Positions 22,055 to 32,248 of a DNA stretch of 64,000 bases are shown piece by piece (the stretch's first letter is position 1; each line of letters opens with the position of its first letter). Source of the DNA: Verrucomicrobiaceae bacterium (GTDB lineage: Bacteria; Verrucomicrobiota; Verrucomicrobiia; Verrucomicrobiales; Verrucomicrobiaceae); contig JAIXYN010000077.1 in the NCBI GenBank assembly GCA_027490195.1, positions 1-64,000 on the forward strand. The letters are read 5' to 3'. Both the position numbers and the translations under genes were made by a program. The notes beneath the pieces were generated by a model that searched no databases, was not told where the DNA came from, and saw nothing but the letters and a program-made list of their open reading frames with translations.

Positions 22055-25000
22055 ATGAATCCCTCTCGCATCTTCATCGAGCGCCCCGTCGCCACCACCT
22101 TGCTGATGGTGGCGGTTTTGCTTGTCGGCGGGCTTGCCTACCGCCTGCTGCCGGTGGCGGCATTGCCGCAGGTGGATTATCCGACGATTCAGGTCGTGAC
22201 ACTCTATCCTGGTGCTGGACCGGAGGTGATGACTTCCTCAATCACAGCACCCTTGGAGCGTCAGTTTGGCCAGATGCCCGGCCTCGCGCAGATGTATTCG
22301 ATCAGCAGTGGCGGCTCATCTGTGATCACGCTGCGGTTTACGCTCGGGCTGCGCTTGGACATTGCCGAGCAGAGCGTGCAGGCGGCGATCAATGCCGCCG
22401 CGACGCTGCTCCCAACGGACCTGCCCAATCCGCCCACCTACAACAAGGTCAATCCTGCTGATGCGCCCATCATCTCGCTGGCGCTGACCTCGCAGACACT
22501 GCCTCTGATCAAGGTGCAGGACGCCGCCGAAACTCGATTGGTGCCCAAGGTGTCGCAGATTTCCGGCGTGGGCTTGGTCTCACTCAGCGGCGGCATGCGG
22601 CCTGCGGTGCGCATCCGCGCCAATCCCGTGGCACTCTCTTCACGTGGCCTGAGTACGGAGGATCTGCGCAACGCCATTGCGATGGGAAATGTGAACCAGC
22701 CCAAGGGCGGTTTTGACAATGCCACGCGCAGCAGCACGGTTGATGCAAACGACCAGCTGCTCTCCGTCGATGACTATCGGAATCTCGTGATCGCCTGGCG
22801 CAATGGTGCCGCTGTGCGAGTGATCGATGTCGCTGACGTTGTGGATGATGCCGAAAACATGCGCCTCGCGGCGTGGGCGGACGTGAAGCCCTCGAAGCAA
22901 GTGCAGCCAGCAGTTATCGTCAACGTGCAGCGACAGCCGGGGGCCAACGTCATTGAAGTGGCCGACCGCATCAAGACGCTGCTCCCGAAGCTGAAGGAGA
23001 ATCTCCCGCAGGCGGTGGATGTTCAGCTTCTTACCGATCGGACCGCCACGATCCGTGCCTCTGTTGAGGATGTGCAATACGAGCTGCTGCTTTCCATCTT
23101 CCTCGTTGTGGCAGTGATCTTTGTCTTCCTGCGCAGTCTGCGTGCGACCTTGATCCCTGCGGTCGCGGTGCCGCTCTCACTTGTCGGAACCTTTGCCGTG
23201 ATGTGGCTGTGTGGTTTCAGTCTGAACAATCTGACCCTCATGGCGCTGACCATCGCGACCGGATTCGTCGTAGACGACGCCATCGTGATGATCGAAAACA
23301 TCGCACGCTACATTGAGAACGGTGAGGCACCGATGCCGGCCGCCCTCAAAGGGGCGCGTCAGATCGGTTTCACCATCATTTCACTTACCCTGTCGCTGAT
23401 TGCTGTGCTGATTCCGCTGCTCTTTATGCAGGATGTGGTGGGCCGGCTGTTTCGTGAGTTTGCCATCACGCTGGCCATTTCCATTGTGATCTCGGCGGTG
23501 GTCTCGCTCACTTTGACGCCGATGATGTGTGCCCGTTTGCTGAGACATGGCGAGGAAGGGCCTATAGCGAAAATGGTGTCGCGTGGTTTTGATGCGATTA
23601 TCAGGCTCTATGGGCATGCGCTGCGTGTCGTGCTAGATCATGGTGCGACAACGATGCTGGTTTTTGCTGCCACGCTCGTAGCGACCGGACTGCTGTATCA
23701 AAGCGTCTCAAAGGGCTTCTTCCCATTGCAAGACACTGGCCTCATCCAGGGCTTTGTGGAGGCTCCGCAAAGCGTGTCATTCGCAGCGCTGGGGCAGCGG
23801 CAGCAGGAGCTTTCAAAACTGGTGATGGAGTACCCTGCGGTGAAAAGCGTGTCGTCATTCATCGGCGTGGATGGCGTGAACACCACACCCAACACGGGAC
23901 GCATGCTGATCAATCTCGTGCCGAGGCATGACCGGGATGCGTCTGCAGCGCAGGTCGTCCGCCGGCTGCAGGACAAGGCCATTCGTCGGCCCGGCGTGCA
24001 GTTGTATTTGCAGCCGGTGCAGGATTTGAACATCGAGGACCGTGTGAGCCGGACCCAGTTTCAATACACGCTGCAGTCTCCCAGCATTGCATCATTGCAG
24101 TTGTGGACGCACAAATTGGTGGAGGAACTGCGAAAATCAGCCTTGCTGGCGGATGTGGCAGACGACTTGCTGGACAAAGGTCTGCAGGCGCGTGTGGTGA
24201 TCGACCGTGAAACAGCGAGCCGCCTTGGCGTGACTGTCGCCGCCATCGATGCGGCGCTCTACAATGCCTTTGGGCAGCGGCTTGTTTCGACCATTTTCAC
24301 CCAGAGCGGGCAGTATCGAGTGGTGCTCGAGCATGGGTTAGAGTTCCAGTCAGGACTCTCCGCCTTTGACCAAGTGCGCGTGCCATCCACCAATGGACAG
24401 CAGGTGCTGCTAAGCACGATGGCCAAAATCATCGAAGAGCCGGCCACTCTGGCCATAGCTCATCAGGATCAGTTTCCTGCTGCGACCGTATCCTTCAATC
24501 TGGCACCCAAGACCTCGCTGGGAGCTGCAGTGGCGGAAATCGAGCGCATCAAAGATGACATCGACATGCCCGAAAGCATTGAGACTGCCTTTGCCGGCAC
24601 GGCGCTCGCGTTTCAAGGCGCGCTAAGCAATCAACTGCTGCTCATCCTTGCAGCCGTCGTCGTCATGTATCTGGTGCTTGGGATCCTTTATGAGAGCTTC
24701 ATCCATCCGCTGACGATTCTTTCGACGCTACCTTCTGCTGCGGTGGGAGCCCTGCTGGCGCTGGAGCTGACGCACACTGAACTCGGTGTCATGGCCATCA
24801 TCGGCATCGTCTTGTTGATCGGCATCGTGAAAAAGAACGCCATCATGATGATCGACTTCGCCATCGAGGCTGAGCGCGAGCACAACATGCCGCCACGTGA
24901 GGCCATTTATCAGGCCTGCCTGCTGCGCTTCCGCCCGATCCTCATGACCACCCTGGCCGCCTTGCTCGGTGCACTGCCGCTCATGATTGGCGGTGGGGAG

Positions 25001-25162
25001 GGCTCTGAACTGCGCCATCCTCTGGGGCTCACGATGGTGGGCGGTTTGCTCGTCAGCCAACTGCTCACCCTCTTCACCACGCCGGTGATTTATCTGATGT
25101 TTGACCGCTTTGCGCCTTCACGAAGGGAAGAGACGGCGGCTGAAATTCCTGCCATTGCATGA
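22055..25162 (+). CDS. RND multidrug efflux pump subunit, MdtB-like
   Basis: Proton-driven inner-membrane transporter of the HAE1 family, 1035 residues. It starts with the typical [20 protein letters not shown] first helix. Proton-relay residues are present: D407-D408 in helix 4 ([13 protein letters not shown]) and K926/K927 in helix 10 ([14 protein letters not shown]). Two large periplasmic loops with [10 protein letters not shown] and the usual repeat symmetry are intact. It is followed by a second pump with ATGA overlap (25159-25162), the MdtB-MdtC arrangement in which the two proteins form a mixed trimer. Substrates of MdtABC in E. coli include bile salts and novobiocin; here unknown. Confidence 0.95.
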   Translation: MNPSRIFIERPVATTLLMVAVLLVGGLAYRLLPVAALPQVDYPTIQVVTLYPGAGPEVMTSSITAPLERQFGQMPGLAQMYSISSGGSSVITLRFTLGLRLDIAEQSVQAAINAAATLLPTDLPNPPTYNKVNPADAPIISLALTSQTLPLIKVQDAAETRLVPKVSQISGVGLVSLSGGMRPAVRIRANPVALSSRGLSTEDLRNAIAMGNVNQPKGGFDNATRSSTVDANDQLLSVDDYRNLVIAWRNGAAVRVIDVADVVDDAENMRLAAWADVKPSKQVQPAVIVNVQRQPGANVIEVADRIKTLLPKLKENLPQAVDVQLLTDRTATIRASVEDVQYELLLSIFLVVAVIFVFLRSLRATLIPAVAVPLSLVGTFAVMWLCGFSLNNLTLMALTIATGFVVDDAIVMIENIARYIENGEAPMPAALKGARQIGFTIISLTLSLIAVLIPLLFMQDVVGRLFREFAITLAISIVISAVVSLTLTPMMCARLLRHGEEGPIAKMVSRGFDAIIRLYGHALRVVLDHGATTMLVFAATLVATGLLYQSVSKGFFPLQDTGLIQGFVEAPQSVSFAALGQRQQELSKLVMEYPAVKSVSSFIGVDGVNTTPNTGRMLINLVPRHDRDASAAQVVRRLQDKAIRRPGVQLYLQPVQDLNIEDRVSRTQFQYTLQSPSIASLQLWTHKLVEELRKSALLADVADDLLDKGLQARVVIDRETASRLGVTVAAIDAALYNAFGQRLVSTIFTQSGQYRVVLEHGLEFQSGLSAFDQVRVPSTNGQQVLLSTMAKIIEEPATLAIAHQDQFPAATVSFNLAPKTSLGAAVAEIERIKDDIDMPESIETAFAGTALAFQGALSNQLLLILAAVVVMYLVLGILYESFIHPLTILSTLPSAAVGALLALELTHTELGVMAIIGIVLLIGIVKKNAIMMIDFAIEAEREHNMPPREAIYQACLLRFRPILMTTLAALLGALPLMIGGGEGSELRHPLGLTMVGGLLVSQLLTLFTTPVIYLMFDRFAPSRREETAAEIPAIA

Positions 25163-28100
25163 GTTTTACCGACATCTTCATCCACCGTCCCGTGGCGACC
25201 ACGCTCGCCACGCTGGCGGTCGCGTTGTCGGGTATCCTGGCGTACGTGAATCTGCCGGTTTCGCCTTTGCCGCAGGTGGACATGCCTTCGATTTCCGTCT
25301 CGGCCTCTCTGCCAGGTGCCAGTCCCGAGACCATGGCCGCCACAGTGGCCACACCGCTGGAGCGCACGCTGGGCCGCATTGCCGGGATCACGGAGATGAC
25401 CTCATCCTCCTCGCAGGGCAGTACGAGCATCAGCCTGCAGTTTGACATCAGCCGTGATGTGGATAGCGCTGCTCGGGACGTGCAGGCCGCCATCAATGCG
25501 GCGCGCAGTTTGCTGCCAACGGGCATGCCCGGCAATCCGACCTACCGCAAAATGAACATGTCGGACTCGCCGATCATGATCATGGCACTGACTTCGGACG
25601 TTGCCACCTCAGGGCAGATGTATGATGTCGGTTCGACGGTGATTGCGCAGAAGATTTCACAAATCGATGGCGTGGGCAGTGTCAGCGTCGGTGGCAGTTC
25701 GCTGCCCGCCGTGCGCGTCAGCATGAACATGCCGGCCATGACGCGGGCGAACCTCACCATGGAAGATGTTCGCACCGCTATCTCTGCGGCGAACGTGAAC
25801 CGGCCCAAGGGCTTGATCGAGGATGATGATCGACGCTGGCAGGTGCTGGCGAGCGATCAAATGGACAAGGCTGAAGAGTACGAAAATGTCATCGTCAGCT
25901 ACGTCAATGGTGCGGCAGTTCGACTGGCGGACCTTGGTGAGGTGACGGATTCTGTGCAGGACGCCTACAACTACGGCAGCACCAACGGCAAGGTGTCCGT
26001 GTCGCTCGTCGTCTTCCGGCAGGCGGGAGCAAACATCATTGAGGTGGTGGACAAGATCAAAGCCATGATGCCGAAACTCCGTGCGATGGCTCCTGCTTCG
26101 ATGGATCTGGACATCACCATGGAACGTACGGTGACCATCCGTGCCTCGATTGATGATGTGCAGTACTCGCTGCTGATAGCTACCTTGCTCGTCATCCTGG
26201 TGGTGTTTGCCTTTTTGCGCCGATTGCGGGCCACCTTGATTCCTGGCGTGGCGGTGCCGGTGTCCCTCCTTGGGACTTTTGGTGTCATGTATCTCTGTGG
26301 CTACAGCCTGGACAATCTTTCTCTGATGGCCCTCACGGTCAGCACCGGCTTTGTGGTCGATGATGCGGTCGTTGTGCTGGAAAACATCACCCGCCATGTC
26401 GAGAATGGAATGCCCGTGATGGAGGCGGCACGCCGGGGTACGCGTGAAGTGACCTTCACGGTCATATCGATGAGCGTCTCTCTGATTGCCGTATTCATTC
26501 CCATCCTGCTCATGGGCGGACTCATGGGGCTGTTGTTCAGGGAGTTCGCCGTGGTGCTCTCCGTGGCCATTGCCGTTTCGCTCGTGGTTTCACTCACCAC
26601 CACGCCGATGATGTGCGCACGGTTGCTGAGCGCAGAAAAAGAAGGTCACAAACCGGGTTTTTTTGCGCTGCTGTCAGATGGTGTTTTTCAATGGATCCAG
26701 TCATTTTATGCCCACACGCTGCACATCGCCCTGCGGCATTACTGGCTCACGCTCACGGCGCTCATCGGCATCGTCGTTCTGACCGGATGGCTGTATGTGA
26801 CGATCCCCAAGGGCTTTTTCCCGCAGCAGGATGCGGGCCTGCTTATTGGCAGCATCAGTGCGGATCAGAACATCTCGTTCCAGGCCATGCGTGACAAAGT
26901 CATCGAGATCGCAAAGATTGCGCAGGCCGATCCAGCGGTTGAAAAAGTGAACGCTAGCTGCGGTTCTGACTCACGCATGGGCGGGCCGAAAAACAGCGGT
27001 AGGGTCTACATCTCGCTTAAACCGATGGGGAAGCGGGATTCAGTCGATGTCGTGCTGGCACGTTTCCGTGGCAAGCTGTCAAAAATCGCAGGTGCCACGC
27101 TGATGCTGATGCCATCGCAGGATTTACGCATTGGCGGACGCTCAAGTCGTGCCTTGTATCAATACACGCTGCAAGCCGGTGACGTGGAGACTCTGCGCAA
27201 ATGGGAGCCGAAGGTGCGCCAGGCACTGCTAGGCCTCAGGGAACTCGTGGATGTGAACAGTGATTTCGAGGACAAGGGCACCGTCACCAGGCTCGTCATT
27301 GACCGCGAAGCCTGCGCGCGCGTGGGCGTGAGCATGCAGGCGGTGGACGGTGTGTTGAACAGCTCATTTGGTCAGCGCATGATTTCCACGATCTATGCGC
27401 CGTTGAATCAATATCGTGTGATTTTGGAGTCATCGAAGAACGACGATCCCGGTGCGTTTGATCAGGTGATGGTGCGTGCTGCTTCCGGCAAGCTTGTGCC
27501 ATTGAACCAGCTAGCGCGTTGGGAGTACGCACCTGCTGCGCTGTCCATCAGTCATCAGGGGCAGTTCGCGGCGCTGACCTTTTCCTTCAACATCCCACCC
27601 GGCGTGGCGTTTGCAGACGCCACCGAAGCCATCAACAATGCCGTGGGGAAACTGCAAATTCCGGAAGATGTTCAGCGCGTTTATGCTGGCACGGCTGGCG
27701 CCTTTCAGGCTTCGCTGGACAGTCAGCCGGTACTGATTCTTACGGCCCTGCTCGTCATCTACCTTGTACTGGGCATTCTCTATGAGAGCTTTCTACATCC
27801 GCTGACGATCCTCTCAACACTGCCTTCCGCAGGTGCGGGGGCCTTGCTTGCCCTGTATGTCTGCGGCATGGATTTTACCGTGATGGCAATGATCGGCATT
27901 TTCTTGCTCATCGGCATTGTGAAAAAGAACGCCATCATGATGATCGACTTTGCCCTGCAAACCGAGCGTGAACGAGGGCTTGATTCATTCCAGGCCATCT
28001 TTGAAGCCTGCCAGATGCGCTTGCGTCCCATTTTGATGACGACCTGCGCTGCCTTGCTGGGGGCTTTACCATTGGCGCTCGGCACCGGCGTTGGCTCTGA

Positions 28101-28275
28101 GCTGCGCAGACCGCTCGGCGTTGCCGTTGTTGGCGGTTTGATTGTCAGTCAACTTCTCACGCTCTATACCACCCCTGTGGTGTACCTCTTCCTCGATGGT
28201 CTGAGGCTGCGCTTGCTGAAAAAACATCGCGGTGCTCCGGCCATGATTGCTGCTTCTGCTCCTGTCACTCTATGA
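25159..28275 (+). CDS. RND multidrug efflux pump subunit, MdtC-like
   Basis: Second HAE1 pump, 1038 residues, starting [20 protein letters not shown]. The proton-relay residues are D401-D402 ([13 protein letters not shown]) and K922/K923 ([15 protein letters not shown]), so neither pump copy is inactivated at these positions. It overlaps both neighbours by ATGA and is clearly a paralogue of the preceding gene. Probably a heterotrimer with it, sharing one adaptor and one outer-membrane channel (by analogy with MdtBC). Confidence 0.95.
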   Translation: MSFTDIFIHRPVATTLATLAVALSGILAYVNLPVSPLPQVDMPSISVSASLPGASPETMAATVATPLERTLGRIAGITEMTSSSSQGSTSISLQFDISRDVDSAARDVQAAINAARSLLPTGMPGNPTYRKMNMSDSPIMIMALTSDVATSGQMYDVGSTVIAQKISQIDGVGSVSVGGSSLPAVRVSMNMPAMTRANLTMEDVRTAISAANVNRPKGLIEDDDRRWQVLASDQMDKAEEYENVIVSYVNGAAVRLADLGEVTDSVQDAYNYGSTNGKVSVSLVVFRQAGANIIEVVDKIKAMMPKLRAMAPASMDLDITMERTVTIRASIDDVQYSLLIATLLVILVVFAFLRRLRATLIPGVAVPVSLLGTFGVMYLCGYSLDNLSLMALTVSTGFVVDDAVVVLENITRHVENGMPVMEAARRGTREVTFTVISMSVSLIAVFIPILLMGGLMGLLFREFAVVLSVAIAVSLVVSLTTTPMMCARLLSAEKEGHKPGFFALLSDGVFQWIQSFYAHTLHIALRHYWLTLTALIGIVVLTGWLYVTIPKGFFPQQDAGLLIGSISADQNISFQAMRDKVIEIAKIAQADPAVEKVNASCGSDSRMGGPKNSGRVYISLKPMGKRDSVDVVLARFRGKLSKIAGATLMLMPSQDLRIGGRSSRALYQYTLQAGDVETLRKWEPKVRQALLGLRELVDVNSDFEDKGTVTRLVIDREACARVGVSMQAVDGVLNSSFGQRMISTIYAPLNQYRVILESSKNDDPGAFDQVMVRAASGKLVPLNQLARWEYAPAALSISHQGQFAALTFSFNIPPGVAFADATEAINNAVGKLQIPEDVQRVYAGTAGAFQASLDSQPVLILTALLVIYLVLGILYESFLHPLTILSTLPSAGAGALLALYVCGMDFTVMAMIGIFLLIGIVKKNAIMMIDFALQTERERGLDSFQAIFEACQMRLRPILMTTCAALLGALPLALGTGVGSELRRPLGVAVVGGLIVSQLLTLYTTPVVYLFLDGLRLRLLKKHRGAPAMIAASAPVTL

Positions 28276-29678
28276 AACGCCTTTTTGCCATCACGCTCAT
28301 GATTGCCGCCCCAGGCTGCAGTTTAAGTCCGAAGAAGCAGGCTCCAGCGATGAATCTGCCAACCAACTTCAAGGAGAGCCGCGGCTGGAAAGTTGCACAG
28401 CCCGCCGATCATCTGCCGCGTGGGAACTGGTGGACCATCTTCCATGACAGCGATCTGGACGCCATCATGCAAAGCCTGGAGGTTTCGAATCAATCATTGC
28501 AGTCCGCCGTTGCGAAGGCGCAGCAGACCTCCGCATTGCTCACGGCTGCCAAGCTTGCTTTCCTGCCGACGGCTTCTGCTACGAGCGACTACACGGTGAA
28601 CAAGAGCGGTGCACTCGGCGGGACTGGTAACCCCAACTCAATCAACGCCGCCCGGAGTGGCTCGGGCGTGAAGGAGATTCAATCCGTGGGAGGCACGACC
28701 AACTGGGAACTGGATCTTTGGGGGCGACTGCGGCATAACGCCAAGGCCACCAAGGCGGACGTCGAAGCGGTGCAGGCGGATGTGGAGTCCACCCGGCTCA
28801 CCCTGCAAACGCAGGCGGCGCAGAGCTATTTTTCACTGCGCGCTGCAGATGCTCAAAGGCTGTTGCTTGAGCGCCAAGTGGCCAGTTTTGCCAAGTCGCT
28901 GCAGCTTACGCAAAACCGCAAAGCCCAAGGGGTGGCCTCCGAGGCGGATGTCGCTCTCGCAGCAACGCAGCTTGCGACATCGCGTGCCGCCTTGATCGAA
29001 ACCGGGGTGGTGCGGGCGACGATGGAGCATGCTCTGGCCGTTCTAACGGGCCGTGCCCCCGCCGATTTCGGTTTGAAGCCAGCTACTCTCACCTCGCACA
29101 TTCCTGCGCTGCCAGCCACTGCTCCATCGACGCTGCTTCAGCGCCGTCCTGACATTGCCGCTGGCGAGCGCCGTGTGGCTGCCGCCAACGAACGTATTGG
29201 TGCCGCCATCGCCGCCTTTTTTCCCACGATCTCTTTGGGGGCCGCCACTGGCTGGCGCGCCGTGGCCAACCTGCTTGCGCAGGGCAACAATTTCTGGTCG
29301 TTTGGTCCTGACGCCACCTTTGCGATTCTTGACAGCGGTCAGCGTCTGGCGGCCAAGGCTCAGGCAGATGCCACCTGGAGGCAGGCTGTCGCGGACTACC
29401 GTCAGGCCGTGCTAACGGCCATGCGGGAATCTGAAGATGCATTGTCAACGCTGCGCATTCTTGCTGCTGAAACTGAAGCGCAAAATGAGGTCGTGCGTGC
29501 CGCCCGGGAGAGTGAGCGCATTGCCAGCAACCAGTATGAAGCTGGCACCTTGAGCTACATCAATGTTGCCACAGCCCAGGCTACGGCTCTGAATGCCGAG
29601 CGCAGTGCCATTGACCTGCGCTCGCGTCGTCTGAACGCCACCGTGGCCTTGATCAAAGCGTTGGGTGGTGGGTGGTGA
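28272..29678 (+). CDS. outer-membrane efflux lipoprotein (NodT/OprM type)
   Basis: Channel that completes the tripartite pump. 468 residues with a short signal peptide and lipobox-like IAAPGC (Cys16), so probably lipid-anchored. Two outer-membrane-efflux repeats follow; each has the long Ala/Gln-rich helices typical of TolC-like proteins (LEVSNQSLQSAVAKAQQTSA and, later, AGTLSYINVATAQATALNAE). TTNWELDLWGRLRHNAKATK and LLQRRPDIAAGERRVAAANE are diagnostic of the NodT subfamily. ATGA overlap with the pump gene. No clear terminator is seen in the 166 nt after it. Confidence 0.94.
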   Translation: MKRLFAITLMIAAPGCSLSPKKQAPAMNLPTNFKESRGWKVAQPADHLPRGNWWTIFHDSDLDAIMQSLEVSNQSLQSAVAKAQQTSALLTAAKLAFLPTASATSDYTVNKSGALGGTGNPNSINAARSGSGVKEIQSVGGTTNWELDLWGRLRHNAKATKADVEAVQADVESTRLTLQTQAAQSYFSLRAADAQRLLLERQVASFAKSLQLTQNRKAQGVASEADVALAATQLATSRAALIETGVVRATMEHALAVLTGRAPADFGLKPATLTSHIPALPATAPSTLLQRRPDIAAGERRVAAANERIGAAIAAFFPTISLGAATGWRAVANLLAQGNNFWSFGPDATFAILDSGQRLAAKAQADATWRQAVADYRQAVLTAMRESEDALSTLRILAAETEAQNEVVRAARESERIASNQYEAGTLSYINVATAQATALNAERSAIDLRSRRLNATVALIKALGGGW

Positions 29679-29844
29679 GCATGGGCAATTGCTGCCAACT
29701 TCTTATCATTCGGACGACTGCCGGCCGCGTGTGATGTACAAACCAGCTTGATTCTCGGATTCAAAACGACTGCTCTGGGGGGCGAATTCATGACGAAAGA
29801 ATGTCGAGGCTTGAATCGCAGGTGTGGATCGTTATGAGATTCGC

Positions 29845-30225
29845 ATGGAACTCATCAACAACACACCCCAGGTGCCGGCGGCGGTCGGTCCTTATTCCCA
29901 AGCGGTGAAGCATGGTGGCCTGCTGTTTTGCTCAGGCCAGATTCCCATCGATCCGGCAGCGGGAAAGATCGTGGCGACGGATGTGGAGGGCCAGACGAAC
30001 CAGGTGCTGGCCAACATCCGCGCGCTGCTGGAGGCGCAGGGGCTGACACTGAGCTCTGTCATCAAAGCGACCGTATTTCTGCAAAACATGGCCGACTTTC
30101 CGAAGGTTAATCCCCTCTATGAGGCGGCGTTTGCCGGGCACAAACCTGCTCGTTCGACCGTGGCCGTGGCAGGACTGCCGCTGGGCGCTCTGGTGGAGAT
30201 CGAAGTGATCGCGGCGCTGTCTTGA
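29845..30225 (+). CDS. ridA: RidA family 2-iminobutanoate/2-iminopropanoate deaminase
   Basis: Hydrolyses reactive enamine/imine intermediates released by PLP enzymes such as threonine dehydratase; cytosolic trimer. With the ATG at 29845 the protein has 126 residues, the normal size (a GTG at 29824 would add seven). Diagnostic segments are PAAVGPYSQAVKHGGLLFCS, GQIPIDPAAGKI and, at the end, ARSTVAVAGLPLGALVEIEV with the catalytic arginine (PARSTV). Single gene, convergent with the SUMF1 protein; the short spacer has only a weak 5-bp hairpin (30227-30244). Confidence 0.93.
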   Translation: MELINNTPQVPAAVGPYSQAVKHGGLLFCSGQIPIDPAAGKIVATDVEGQTNQVLANIRALLEAQGLTLSSVIKATVFLQNMADFPKVNPLYEAAFAGHKPARSTVAVAGLPLGALVEIEVIAALS

Positions 30226-30294
30226 GTCGCGGGATAAAACGCGATCAAGAGTACCTCCAGAACCTTGTGCGGCTGACCTGCTGGTGGGCGCAGT

Positions 30295-31980
30295 TTAAGG
30301 TGTGCCAAAATCCAGCACACAGCGGAAGCCCAGATCTGCGCGGGCGACATTCTTGAGCGCATGCGAACGGGCTGATGTCAGCAGGGCATCTTTGTCAAAG
30401 CTCAGCCAACTGCCGCCACGGATGACGCGCTCTTCTGGCGCACCGGGCCACGCATCCGCGCACCATTCAGACACATTGCCGCCCATTTCATAAAGGCCTA
30501 GGGCGTTCCTACGTGCGCTGTCCACTGGCGCGGTGTAGGAGTAGTTGTCAGTTGTACCGGAGATTTTAGTGGCATCCAGATTGGCTGCGAGTGCTGGCGG
30601 CTTCCAATCATCCGCCTTTGGCGTCCAAGGGTAGTGTTTTTTGTCGGCGAGATTCCGCGCGGCAGGATCGGCACCGGTTTCATTTTTCAATCCGGCAGCC
30701 AGGCTCCACTCAGTATCGCTCGGCAGACGGTAGGCTGCGGTGGCAGGGATGAGCTTGCTTGCGCGGTCGCGTTCGGTCAGCCAGGCGCAGAAAGCCATGG
30801 CATCCTCCCAGGAGACGCCAGCGGCAGGATGATTTCCTCCAAGCAGGAAGGAGGGTTTTTTGCTCCAAGATCCTCCGGTATCGCGCAGCCAGGCTTCGAA
30901 ATCACGCACACTGGTCTCCGTAGCGCCTATGAGTGGTCCGCTTTTTTCCTGCAGAGGGACAAATTGCATGCCCAGCGCATTGATGAAGGGGCTGCCATCC
31001 GCCAACGCCGGTTTCAGACTGGCAGGGTCGGGCAGGCCGTCATTATCGCCCTTGCCTTGCATTTTCTTGCGCAGCGCCTCCACCGCATTTGCGTCCACCT
31101 TGCGGTTTTCAGTCATCGCCTTCATGCGCTCATCCAACGCCTGCTTTTTCTCCGCATCGGAGGCGGCCAGCAGACTGGCGGTGCGGCGTTTGTCGTCAAA
31201 CACACAGCGGAAGCCGATGGTGGGTGCGCGTAGATCAGCCGGTACGACGTATTTATAGCCCGATGTGAGGCACTCCGCACGGAAATAGGCCCAGGAGCCG
31301 CCGCGCAGGATACCCATCGGTTGTGCCCGGATCTCCACTGGCTGGGTCCATTCCCAAACATTGCCCGCGAGATCATACAGTCCCTCCTGAGTCGGGGTGA
31401 AACTTCCCACCGGCGCGGTGAATGCATGGCCATCTTTAGCGTAGCCGGGAATCTCGCCATCAGCAAAATTGCCAGCCTTCGCGGGCGGCGGCCAGTCCTG
31501 CCCCCAAGGATAGATTTGGTCGTCCAGCAGTTGGTCTTCCGCGGAGAGGCTGATCTTCTTTCGACCACGGGCCAGACCCACGGCTGAGTCCCATTCTTCC
31601 GGCGTCGGCAGGCGGTAGCTCTGGGAGCTGTCAATCAGACGCTTTCCGCGTTCGGTTTCGGTGAGCCAATTGCAGTAAGCCACGGCATCCTGCAAGTTGA
31701 CCCCCACCACGGGATGTTCCGGCGATTGTTCGAAGTGCGTCTGGTACGACCACGGATACTTTTTCTGCCGCAGAAACTCATTCCATTCCGAGAGACGTGT
31801 CTCATAGATGGCAAACTGCACCGTGGTGCCTGGAACACTTGCAAAAGGCGTGCCGAGGCTGCTCACTCGCGGTGCATTCGGGGTGGCACCTTCAGGTTTG
31901 AGGCTGGTCTGTCCCCGGGCGGCAAAACACGCGGCCAGGCCGAGAATAAGGGCAGGCAAAAGGGAAGGGGAACGGCGCAT
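30295..31980 (-). CDS. secreted protein with two SUMF1 (formylglycine-generating-like) domains
   Basis: 561 residues from the ATG at 31980, with a signal peptide (RRSPSLLPALILGLAACFAA; the LAAC could be a lipobox). Two copies of the SUMF1/FGE fold follow, roughly residues 45-260 and 325-560. Each has VGVNLQDAVAYCNWLTETER or AAGVSWEDAMAFCAWLTERD, a 'YRLPT/S..EW..A.G' segment, and ends 'G.Y.M/L.GNV.EW' then 'RGGSW' and 'GFR'. True FGE enzymes activate sulfatases, but most bacterial duplicates with this fold are binding or structural proteins. Cell-envelope location is likely; catalytic role is unproven. Confidence 0.88.
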   Translation of the reverse strand: MRRSPSLLPALILGLAACFAARGQTSLKPEGATPNAPRVSSLGTPFASVPGTTVQFAIYETRLSEWNEFLRQKKYPWSYQTHFEQSPEHPVVGVNLQDAVAYCNWLTETERGKRLIDSSQSYRLPTPEEWDSAVGLARGRKKISLSAEDQLLDDQIYPWGQDWPPPAKAGNFADGEIPGYAKDGHAFTAPVGSFTPTQEGLYDLAGNVWEWTQPVEIRAQPMGILRGGSWAYFRAECLTSGYKYVVPADLRAPTIGFRCVFDDKRRTASLLAASDAEKKQALDERMKAMTENRKVDANAVEALRKKMQGKGDNDGLPDPASLKPALADGSPFINALGMQFVPLQEKSGPLIGATETSVRDFEAWLRDTGGSWSKKPSFLLGGNHPAAGVSWEDAMAFCAWLTERDRASKLIPATAAYRLPSDTEWSLAAGLKNETGADPAARNLADKKHYPWTPKADDWKPPALAANLDATKISGTTDNYSYTAPVDSARRNALGLYEMGGNVSEWCADAWPGAPEERVIRGGSWLSFDKDALLTSARSHALKNVARADLGFRCVLDFGTP

Positions 31981-32196
31981 GGAAATCGGTAAGTGCAAAA
32001 AGGGCCGAGTTCATCCAAAAAAGCTCGGGGTGACACAATGGCTCACATTTTGCCGGAGAAAAGCGTATGCTGCCAGCACTGCTTAGTGTCAAACTGTTAA
32101 CAAACTGGGGAACTTTATTCTTTGCGCTGGGAATCAGCATGGTACAGTCACCTCCCTTTTTGAGAAATGCCGTCCCAACCCCGGCAACCCATCCCG

Positions 32197-32223
32197 GCCG
32201 CCATTTAAGCGACCAATGGCGGC
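32197..32223 (+). promoter_or_regulatory. leader hairpin at the head of the polysaccharide cluster
   Basis: GCCGCCATT (32197-32205) and AATGGCGGC (32215-32223) form a perfect 9-bp stem with a 9-nt loop, 25 nt before the carbamoyltransferase start. A T-run (GTCTTTTTC) comes only about 14 nt after the stem, so it is not a canonical terminator, but it could act as an attenuator or antitermination site for the long cluster downstream. The rest of the 31981-32248 gap must hold the cluster promoter; none could be assigned with confidence. Confidence 0.45.
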
Positions 32224-32248
32224 AGCTTGGCCGCGTCTTTTTCACTGC

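Noticed and set aside
30227-30244. Terminator between ridA and the SUMF1 gene
   Set aside because: Only a 5-bp stem with an 8-nt loop and no T-run.
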